Below are positions 56,264-64,000 of a stretch of DNA of 64,000 nt, in pieces; positions within the stretch are counted from its first letter, which is position 1, and each line of letters opens with the position of its first letter. The DNA is from Zhengitettix transpicula (taxonomy: Eukaryota > Arthropoda > Insecta > Orthoptera > Tetrigidae), in assembly GCA_037074705.1 (NCBI GenBank), contig CM073594.1, positions 77,563,009-77,627,008 of the forward strand, given 5' to 3'. A program made the position numbers and the translations under genes. The notes under the pieces were generated by a model. It was given only the letters and a program-made list of their open reading frames with translations. It did no database searches and was not told the origin of the DNA.

Positions 56264-56887
56264 TTACACTGCCACTGCATTCCAGAGGTGGGCATCCTTC
56301 AACATCGTATGGATTATAGTCTCCGGTGTTACTGCGTTTTCGTCAAGCTCGTGTTCCAATTGATTTCGCTCTTGCAGCCATCGATCGCACACGAAAAAAG
56401 TGTGTTCCGCGTTGTCTATGCCTCCACAGTACATACAGTTCGGCCTGTCTACTTTCCCTGTCATATTGAGGTACTTGCGGAAGTACCCGTGACCCGTTAG
56501 GAATTGTGTCAGGTAATAGTTTAGCTCTCCGTCTTTCCGGTCAATCCAATCTTTCAACCGTGGGATCAGCCTCGCGGTCCATTTTGCATTTGGTTCTTGT
56601 TCCCACCTTTCTGCTACTCCTGTACTTTCTTCTTTTCAGCTTCTTCCTTAGCCAGCTTTCTTCCGACGGCTTTCTGATCCCGCCACGTCTCCTGAATCTA
56701 TTGCCTCCTTGGAGTCTGTTAATATGATGTTTCTGGCCTCTGGTGTTTCCAGACACAGTTCCGTGGCCATGAAGATGGCGTATAATTCTGCTGTACTGAT
56801 CGTTGCATTATGGTTTATAGCGATTGATTTTTATTTGCCTGTCGCAACCAGAGCGGGTGAATTTTTGAACGCTTCAGTATAAATGAC
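56264..56887 (-). pseudogene. R1-like non-LTR relic: RNase H start and C-terminal domain
   Basis: On the minus strand: VIYTEAFKNSPALVATGK, a stop, then TAELYAIFMATELCLE and NIILTDSKEAID (RNase H with its catalytic Glu and Asp) at 56,887-56,690. The rest of RNase H is deleted, and the sequence resumes VAERWEQEPNAKWTARLIPR, LKDWIDRKDGELNYYLTQFL, TGHGYFRKYL and CMYCGGIDNAEHTFFVCDRW. WTxRLIP, the ELNYYLTQFLTGHG block and the C-x2-C...H-x4-C knuckle are hallmarks of R1-clade ORF2 C-termini. An intact frame of 97 residues remains (56,264-56,557). No target-site context (28S rDNA) is present. Confidence 0.8.
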
Positions 56888-57149
56888 TGGGAAAATGATC
56901 TCTCTGTAGTAACTAATTGACTACTGCGTTCCAGTTTATGATGATTAAATGTCTTCTTAAGAAGGAACACTGACAAGCTGTACATTGTAGACTGTTAAAT
57001 GTAACGATGTACAATTGTGGGTCTACTTGAAATAAAAATAAACAATAAATTGTACATCTAAATTTAATCCTTTATAACAATAATGTCTATTGGTCAATTT
57101 ACATTTCTAATTCATCATATAAATTTTCCTAATTTGGTATTTTCCCTAA
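56888..57149. other. AT-rich DNA, nothing recognised
   Basis: May include more decayed R1-like sequence near 56,900, but it is not readable. Confidence 0.3.
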
Positions 57150-57245
57150 TTACCCGAAGAAGTCCAAAAATTTTAAACGAAATGTTATATTCAAAAGAAA
57201 TTTTTCTGAGATATTGGCTGTATTGCATATTTATTAAAAGATAAT
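57150..57245 (+). repeat. Hairpin-module repeat copy
   Basis: ACCCGAAGAAGTCCAAAAATT, AAACGAAATGTTATATTC, then TTTTTCTGAGATATTGGCTG and TTTATTAAAAG. Layout as in the other copies. Confidence 0.6.
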
Positions 57246-57339
57246 TATCATGTTATATCAAACAATAAATTAAATTATGTTTTCATTTTCATAAAGATCA
57301 TTAACGGCGATATTGAAAATACAGATATAGAATTTTTAT

Positions 57340-57660
57340 TTATTTAGTCAGGTTACATGAGGGTAATCCACGTAGAGGCGGGAATGTGGAAGGGAGAGGA
57401 AGGTAGACAAGGGTTACCTAGGAACCCCGTGTTGCGGTTTAAGGATCCTGTCCAGCATTCGCTTAAAAATGATGCAGGGAAAACCCTACAAAAACTTCGT
57501 CAGGTACGTCGGGCTCTTGGTACTTGTCTCACACCCTTCCGATGGCGGGAGAGGGGTTTGCTGTGGGAACGCAGCTTTCCCCTCGCCGTGCCCGGTCATG
57601 TTTAGGAGGCAGTTGGCCGACTATTCCAATAGGAATAGTGTAAGGACGCATAATTCCCTC
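57340..57660 (-). repeat. GC-rich retroposon, copy A4
   Basis: It shares GAGGGTAATCCACGTAG, GGTTTAAGGATCCTG, ATGATGCAGGGAAAACCCTA, CACCCTTCCGATGGCGGGAG and TTCCAATAGGAATAG with copy A2. No long A tail remains at its left end. Open frames across it are by-products of GC content. Confidence 0.75.
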
Positions 57661-58889
57661 GATCAGTTTAGGAGGCTACTGTCCGACTGTTCTAATAGGA
57701 ACTGAGGTATTTTTCCTCTTTAATATTGTCTGTTAATGTTACAAAACACTTTACATAGTATAACCGTATTAATCGGTTAGTTGAGAGTTAAATTGTTAAA
57801 ATTTGATAAATTTTCTTCTCGGAAACTCAAAAATTGCTGTTTTTTATCCTACGTTCTTTTAGAATATTCGTTTCCTTTTTCTTGGTATTTATTATGCATA
57901 TTTCTAAAATGTGGAGATGGGAAAATATGTAAAAAGTAGCATACTTGATGGGACACGCTATTTTCTATCCCATAGAATTTCAGTCGCATAAAGAAACGAA
58001 ATAATTTTTGTGCTGTATTTAAAAAGAAGTGCCTATTTTTTGTGACAGCTACTATACTATTTCAGAGCCCTTCACACCCTTATACAGGCTCTATTAAATA
58101 TGAAATCTAGTTTTTTTCACTGTAAGTTTGTTCAGACAAGTTCTTCAACTCGGAAGGTATATTGATAATAGATAAATATATTTGTAAAGGTTTTGACGTC
58201 TTTGAGGTGTGACAGAGTTTTTACTGAATAAACTTTGCTTAAGCGTTAGTAGGATACTTATAATATCTTAGATAACGATGCCAGAGCATTGTTGTCTTCT
58301 TAGAAACATATGTTACTGCGTCGCGAACTGTTTGGTTGCTCGCATTGTTTTTTAAGTATTCTTCTGCGCTAAAGCCAGTACTTCTTTTTGCCTGAAACTA
58401 GTTAATTTTTTTTGTAAACTCAATTATACGAATTGACGAATGTTAATGGTGACAGTCACATATGCCGTTACAACTATTCTCAAATGCTACGTATGGGATA
58501 GGTCATTCACATTTGTGTTCCAGACATCGTCAATGGCATTCAGGTGACCATTATTTAGATTATTAAGGCCGCAGACTTCTGGTTTACAAGTGTTGTAACA
58601 CAAGCAAGCTGTCATGTGCCAAGGTCGACCGCGGGAGCTGTCAGCGTACAACGCGGAAACGTCAATCACGCATGACAGATCGCAATTTTAGTGTCACGTT
58701 ATGATCGCCACTTCATGCCGGTCTTCAACGTCACTCACTTTCTCCGTATACGTACTTTCAAGCTCAGTATTGTAATACGTGAAAATGCTATTAATGTTTT
58801 ACTTGTGTATTATTTAAATATTATTGTGTAGAATGGCAGCACGTGGGTCATTATTTCATATATCTCTTGTTCTTATAATGTAAAACTGT
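57661..58889. other. Non-coding, nothing firmly recognised
   Basis: 58,550-58,690 is GC-richer but too short to classify; a 60-residue minus frame there matches nothing. Confidence 0.4.
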
Positions 58890-59005
58890 ATACTACCTGA
58901 GGAAGTCTCAAAATTGTGGACGAAACGTTGTGTGGTAATGAACTTTTGTTTTAATTATTACACATTATTTCGGACCTATTAGCTGTTTTGTTTATTTATT
59001 TGATG
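58890..59005 (+). repeat. Hairpin-module repeat copy, well preserved
   Basis: ACCTGAGGAAGTCTCAAAATT, GTGGACGAAACGTTGTGTGG, spacer with TTTTAATTATTACAC, then TTTCGGACCTATTAGCTG and TTTATTTATTTGATG. GTC/GAC and CAA/TTG form a stem with a small internal loop. Confidence 0.7.
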
Positions 59006-60057
59006 ATGGATTGCTTTCGGGAGAAATAGTTGAGAGAGTGGTTGGATATGGTATCTGGAAATGAATTAATTCATTATCGTAACGATACTGCTCAAAAATT
59101 ATATATTTCATCATCGGTGTTTAGTATGGATTAAATAATTTAAAGTTTGCAGTAAGAATTTAAAACTGATCTCAATGTTGGTAAGAGGCTTGTTATCTTT
59201 TGAAAATTGCTTTAGCTTATTCTCATTCAATCCCCATAGAAAAGGTGCTTGATGATTTTAAGGTACTAGCGCATCCACTAAAACCAAAATACGTTGGCTA
59301 TTAATAAATTTGAGTTTTCAGCGAGGATACAGAAAGGATTAGCGCCGTTTCTTTTCAGCGTCGAGAGGAAGTAATCTGGGAAAGGAAATAGGAACGACGA
59401 TAACGTGTGGGTTCTCGGTATCTATAGAGACTTGAACAAATTAGAAAGCGTTAGGAAAAAGAAGACTGTATAGAGTCCAGAAGCCTTTACAACATGAACG
59501 CGGTCGAAAGACTAATTTGTTGAGTGGCTTCCTTTTGTCAGAGACAGCATCCGTTTATGAGTGCAGAGGTACTTGCATGTAGGCGGGGAACCAATTAAAA
59601 AGTCCAGATCAGCCCACGCGGACTGTGGCGGGGCCCCTACAAACCGGTTAACACTGGGTTTCCACGAAGTCTGCAAAGTAACCCCAAAACGGATTTAGAA
59701 TTTTTAATCTGTGAAGTAACTAGAACTGCTTCTACAGCTAAACTACATTCTCACGAGTAGTAATAATAAAATGCTAATAAAACTATATGACAAATAATAT
59801 TGTAGTAAACAGTAACAGAGACTTTTTAATAATTTTCAGTAATTTTTGTAACTGAATGATAATACCAAATTTTTGTATAATAAATAAATAATATAAAAAT
59901 TGTATGTAAAAAGATTATTCACTTTCAGCTCATCTGCGTTGGCGTTATCGTTGCCGTAGTCATCATTATAATTCGCACCGTTGTCATCTCTTCAATCCTA
60001 ACAAACTCTCACGTCTCAATGTTAGGGTCAATACTTTAAAAAATTTAATTGCTTTAT
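59006..60057. other. Non-coding; GC-richer part at 59,330-59,680 unassigned
   Basis: The GC-richer part contains CGCGGACTGTGGCGGGGCCC and no coherent frame. It could be regulatory DNA or an old retroposon. Confidence 0.3.
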
Positions 60058-60270
60058 TTAAATCCTTCTTCCCTCGTCTTTAATCGAGACCATCCGTTGA
60101 AGTTTTCGTCGAATTTTGTGATTCATCTTCGCAACTCTTTCGACGTTTCTTTGTTTCTTGTTCACTCGGTCAGAATGTGATTCCACAATTGTAGACCTAG
60201 TCAGAGCCCGCTGATTCATATAATATAACGAATCTTCCCCATCAACCATACTACTTAGTAAACTGTCCAT
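60058..60270 (-). CDS. Uncertain 70-residue open frame, no known family
   Basis: It starts MDSLLSSMVDGEDSL and ends KRKLQ-type basic sequence (HKIRRKLQRMVSIKDEGRRI). It is charged, lacks the Ile/Phe/Lys bias of chance frames in this AT-rich DNA, and could form a basic helix. There is no signal peptide, transmembrane segment or recognised motif, and no splice or promoter context was established. Most likely fortuitous; listed so it is not lost. Confidence 0.12.
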   Translation of the reverse strand: MDSLLSSMVDGEDSLYYMNQRALTRSTIVESHSDRVNKKQRNVERVAKMNHKIRRKLQRMVSIKDEGRRI

Positions 60271-61095
60271 TTTCTTTTAATTTTAATATTTTCCGTATAA
60301 TTATTATCTACAAATCGTCGGCGTCGAAATATCTGTCTAATCGAATTTTACTATTTTCACATATAATATTAGCGACATCATTAACTTTCATCAATTAATT
60401 TTAAAACAGAGTTTGTCATGAATAATTAATCACTTCAATAATTTACTCTTGCACGTCCTTACCAGCAATACTAAACTTTTAATCCCGAACACTGAATGTA
60501 TGTGGTTCATTCGACTTGAGAACAACTTTTATTTTATTTTCAATTAGTTATTTAACAAGTCGTGGTAAGTCAAATCCTTGCATACTACATGACTATTTAT
60601 CGTGATATTCCATTTGAGTAAGTATTGGTCACTGCTGATCTCATTTCTGTTTTGATCTTATCTGCTGACTTTGAAATCCAAATATTATCTCCATGAAAAC
60701 AAAAGCTAATCCGCACTTTGGTATAATTTACAGCCCCCTTTTTCTGTCAACGGTTTGCGTTGTACTTTGACCAGTTCTGCAATCTAAGTTAGTTCCGCGG
60801 GACGATACTAGTTATGTTCCATGGATCACAATTTATTTCATATGAATAGACATTTAATTGAAAAATTTGCTGGGCTCAGACAAAAGAATTCGTTTATGAT
60901 TTACAAATGTACCAAATAGCCACAGTAGAAATGTTTGAAATCAATTATGCTTCTTTCTATACCTGAGGTCCTCGTGCAGTGATTCTATTTTTATTCATGG
61001 AGAGTCGATATCAGAGACACGTCGGAATACTTCAAAGCTCTCTCGTAACAATATTCTTGGGTGTTCAATATGGGAGGTCTTGAAGACTTACTTTT
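60271..61095. other. AT-rich non-coding DNA
   Basis: No features recognised. Confidence 0.4.
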
Positions 61096-61430
61096 GAAGT
61101 CACGAATCGCCACCAAACGAAACATAAATTTCAAGTCTCATCGTGCTATAATTCGCGGTATGGAATATAGATATGATTTTCACTCACGGAGGTATTGTTT
61201 CGGGAACGAGTTACAGATAAACCATTTCCAGAGCGACTGAGCGATGACGGGGCCGCGGAACTTGTCAGGGCAATAAATAACCGCCACGCCGATGAATAAT
61301 GTATGCTGGACGTTTGGAGATCTCGCAACCCTGCAATTACCGCTCACAGCCGCCATTGTGACGAAATTAAAATGAAAATAGGTAATTATTGGGTTGTTCG
61401 AAGCCATTAAATTGTTTATTATATATTCAA
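61096..61430. promoter_or_regulatory. Complex island upstream of FoxB, candidate enhancer
   Basis: GC-richer, non-repetitive and non-coding. GCCGCCATTGTGACG (about 61,349-61,363) combines a Pho/YY1-type GCCAT and a Sox-type CATTGTG; AATAAATAACCGCCACG and GATGAATAATG resemble homeodomain and Runt-type words. Two short minus frames overlap in different phases and are not convincing genes. Confidence 0.3.
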
Positions 61431-61734
61431 TTTAAGCGTGACCGGAAGAAGACAATATTTTTGTTTATGTATTGCGTCATTATGAATGCTGAACGTGTGA
61501 CTGAGATTCGCTGTGGCTATCGGTGATCTTCGAAGATGCGTACAGTCAGTCTCCTGCAAAACTTTTACGATTTGTCGCCCATAGCCGATATGAACTTCAT
61601 TTGATTTGTAACACTTCTCAATAATTTACATGATACACTTACCTCCGCTGATCAGACTGTCCAATTCTCATATAGCGATCTCTGCGCAGACCTTTATGAA
61701 ACCAACCAAATTTCGTGTTCTGATCATAATTAAT

Positions 61735-61985
61735 CTGCCGGCCTGCTGTCAGTGTCATTGCCTCCCATTACAGAGCTCCTGAGTTCGAATCACGGCGAGG
61801 TCATGGGTGTTTTTGCTGGTCCTGGTCACGAAAACTGGGGTTGAGACTCAGGGAGAATCGATACTATGAGCACTCCTAAATCCAGAATGTAAGATGACAG
61901 TCGTCTCGGCAGGGTCAAGGTCCTCATTGGGCTATCGAGGCAAGAATGAGGATCATAATCAATCTAATTCGATTGAACTCCCCAT
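61735..61985 (+). repeat. tRNA-derived SINE
   Basis: GAGTTCGAATCACGGCGAGG is a B-box of an RNA polymerase III promoter in the arrangement of a tRNA T-arm, preceded by CATTGCCTCCCATTACAGAG, which resembles a degraded anticodon region, and by a weak A-box. The body continues for about 200 bp with GGTCATGGGTGTTTTTGCTG and CGAGGCAAGAATGAGGATCA. No acceptor stem closes, so it is not a functional tRNA gene. Confidence 0.6.
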
Positions 61986-62096
61986 TAAGAACGCGTCATC
62001 AGCAATAAAATTTAATTAATCATTCGAATCAGTTTCATTTACACAGTTCAATAGAAACTGATCTTCAGTTACAGTTTTAAAATGGCGCCGAAAGGA

Positions 62097-62205
62097 GTTT
62101 AAACTAATGCCGGGCAGGATCCTTAAAATACAGCCCCTTGGCTACCTTGATCTACCTTCCGCTTCCCCCGTTTTGAATCAATTCGTATGCTATTAAAGCG
62201 GAGAG
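62097..62205 (+). repeat. GC-rich retroposon fragment, copy A5
   Basis: It retains AATGCCGGGCAGGATCCTTA, CCTTGGCTACCTTGATCTAC and TATGCTATTAAAGCGGAG; both ends are truncated. Confidence 0.65.
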
Positions 62206-62837
62206 ACGTCAAAGCGTCCTATAAAATTCTTAACAACTCCTGTACAGACCACTCGGTATACAAAAAATAGTAATTCTGTAGTTAAATTTCTTGAGCACAG
62301 AGACGATATAGCGAACGTTTCAGAAACTTATTTTAACTGTTTGAGCAGGGGTATTATTCGCTTTAGGGGAAAACAAGTGATTATCTCTGAAGTTGTCATT
62401 TGGAAAAGTGAAAATTTAAAAAGTCAGACCTTCCAATTAATTTCTAAGGTGGTTGTGTTGCTATATAGACGTAATCTTAGATATCAAGTGTTGCGGAGAA
62501 TATATACGTAGATTGAGCCAAGGGCCAAGAAAACTTGATATCGCAACATTGAGTTAAAGTACCATGATATGTTCCCATCCTACCAATAGACAAATTCGTT
62601 GAGCCAAAAGCTAACCTTCACGTTAACCGAAACAGTATTTTCGTTCCCCTTTGGATGCGAACGAGGTACAATTCTGTGGAGGGTTCAGAATGGAGAATAT
62701 AGTGACGGTGGATAACGATAGTATTTTATTAAACACCGTTGTAAAGCACGGGAATTCGGCTAGTAAATACATATTTCTTACATAACACTTGTAATATATT
62801 GTAATAAATACAAATTAGGATAAATAAATCAATTGAT
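62206..62837. other. Unassigned, possibly internal LTR-element or Helitron-like debris
   Basis: It lies on the internal side of the minus-strand LTR but has no readable gag or pol. AAAGCACGGGAATTCGGCTAGT (62,743-62,764) resembles a Helitron 3' end. Confidence 0.3.
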
Positions 62838-62838
62838 T

Positions 62839-62858
62839 GCCCCACGTTGGCGAAGCCA
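62839..62858 (-). other. tRNA-Lys-type primer-binding site
   Basis: On the minus strand TGGCTTCGCCAACGTGGGGC lies three bases after the LTR's terminal CA. It differs from the tRNA-Lys complement TGGCGCCCAACGTGGGGC by two extra bases and a changed middle. Confidence 0.55.
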
Positions 62859-62861
62859 AAA

Positions 62862-63754
62862 TGTAATGATTAATTGGGAAGATATTAATTAAACAAATTA
62901 TTAAACAAACGATTATTTAAATTAAATTAATTCAGTAGTTGGTTTATGAATCAATTATATTTATTTTTATTTAAAGAGAAGGATTTGAAAATAATTACGA
63001 CATTCTTTAAAACTTTACAAGACAATTTACTTTAATTCAGGTGAAATTACAACATTTTTAAATGAGATTATTTTACATTTAAAGTTTTTCAATTTTTATA
63101 GATTTTACTACTCTTTTCTCAGGGTCATTTATCTGAGCCTTCTAAGTAAGGAAACAACATTTATATTTACGTTAAACAATCAAATTCCTTTACAAACTAA
63201 GAAGTTAAACAATCAAACAAACGTGAAAACGAAATCTGACAACTTTATCTTTAGTTATCGTTTACAAAACATGATCAAATTTCTTTGTACTTACAAAACA
63301 TCTGCTGGTACCAGACTTAACTCTCTTGGGCTCGGGCTGACCTCACAATTCTCATTAAACGGCTATGAAATCACTGAATTTACATTTGATTAAAAAAAAA
63401 CAAGGTCGTAACTTTCGGGTCTCTCCTCTGGAAACTGGAAACTTCTGCTCCTTCGGGTTATTGGTTGGACGGATTGTTACAATTATCTCTCTGTGGAATT
63501 GGTGACGGTCACAGTACTTATAGATGTTTATTGTGTCCTGATTTATTAGGTTACTGCTTGTAACAGTTCGATAAGTTATATGTCCAAAACTTTATACTCA
63601 AATTTAAAACTTGTAACCTTTTCCGGCTAGATCTATATGCCTGCCACGCTGTTCGTTGTCCGACTACCAACACTAGACTATCCTGTAAACTCCGAGGTTC
63701 AGCACAGCAAAGCCCGCCTGTCCATTGTCACCTTTGAAATTGGTGCCGATAACA
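62862..63754 (-). mobile_element. LTR of a retrotransposon, minus orientation
   Basis: On the minus strand it begins TGTTATCGGCACCAATTTC at 63,754 and ends ATCATTACA at 62,862 (893 bp), then the primer-binding site. CTGGTACCAG and AAGGCTCAGATAAATGACCC are shared with the plus-strand LTR at 52,916-53,873, but overall divergence is high, so the two are different copies or subfamilies and not one element's pair. No internal genes were seen. Confidence 0.65.
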
Positions 63755-64000
63755 ATCCACCATAACTATCCAATTATCAAAATCATTAATGGCCTCTAAT
63801 TAGTATTTCAATACATTTTAGATTTAATAGTCTGTGTTAAGTGTGATAAGAGAACTGATAAGCTCCACTGAAAAACATTGACTATGCCCTTTGCTAAACA
63901 TGTCTTATTTGAATTAATTTGGTCTTATAAAAAAAAACTCCCCGAACTTATAACGAAGTTTTCCTTCATCAGAATATTTATGCTTTTCTGGGTTAGTTGT
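63755..64000. other. Flank beyond the LTR, nothing recognised
   Basis: AT-rich sequence to the end of the window. Confidence 0.4.

Noticed and set aside
61755..61800. Functional tRNA gene
   Set aside because: A B-box is present but there is no paired acceptor stem or intact anticodon arm, and the sequence continues as a SINE body.
54010..62764. One 8.7-kb autonomous Helitron from a TC start near 54,010 to CTAGT at 62,764
   Set aside because: The ends only loosely resemble Helitron termini, the interval is filled with other relics, and no Rep or helicase motif was seen. Kept only as separate tentative remnants.

Overview
This is an AT-rich, repeat-laden piece of eukaryotic nuclear DNA, almost certainly from an insect. 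The evidence is one intronless forkhead gene of the FoxB (fd96C) type, plus relics of mariner, Penelope-like, Helitron-like, non-LTR and LTR elements with arthropod character. The abundance of decayed elements and the long gene-free distances suggest a large genome, possibly a polyneopteran (cockroach, termite or stick-insect relative). That last step is inference. There are no bacterial operons, rRNA genes, canonical tRNA genes or CRISPR arrays.

Layout. 1-14 kb is repeat-rich: a Helitron-family fragment (2.6 kb), a GC-rich poly(A)-tailed retroposon family (1.2, 4.5 and 7.3 kb; also 57.3 and 62.1 kb), a 68-bp satellite (5.33-6.32 kb), a DDE-transposase remnant (2.1 kb), a mariner remnant (9.2 kb), a non-LTR reverse-transcriptase remnant (12.0-12.95 kb), and many copies of a small hairpin-bearing repeat whose core looks hammerhead-like. 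13.4-20.3 kb has Penelope-like material, including a readable GIY-YIG endonuclease remnant and a perfect palindrome. 14-35 kb otherwise looks like a gene desert with short islands of higher GC and richer complexity (about 14.2, 18.1, 22.6, 25.7, 30.0, 33.0 and 34.4 kb). By eye these resemble cis-regulatory elements of a developmental gene.

The only intact gene I recognise is FoxB on the minus strand (36,886-37,653), within a CpG-rich island. It has a complete forkhead domain, an eh1-like Groucho-binding motif and proline-rich tracts. All seven of those islands lie 3' of it; an eighth at 61.1-61.4 kb lies upstream.

41.4-49.3 kb is the most striking structure: two Helitron-like elements in the same orientation joined exactly head-to-tail (CTAG|TC), each with an internal array of 281-bp repeats. 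49.3-64 kb is again mobile-element debris: a 72-bp-arm hairpin, a pair of related LTRs in opposite orientation (52.9-53.9 and 62.9-63.75 kb) with tRNA-Lys-type primer sites, triplicated at one of them, a mariner relic (54.7-55.25 kb), two adjacent non-LTR remnants (55.3-56.9 kb) and a tRNA-derived SINE (61.7 kb).

I found no convincing unknown multi-gene system. The candidates most worth testing are the tandem Helitron-like pair, the covarying hairpin module arranged as inverted pairs, the triplicated primer-binding site, and the putative FoxB enhancers.
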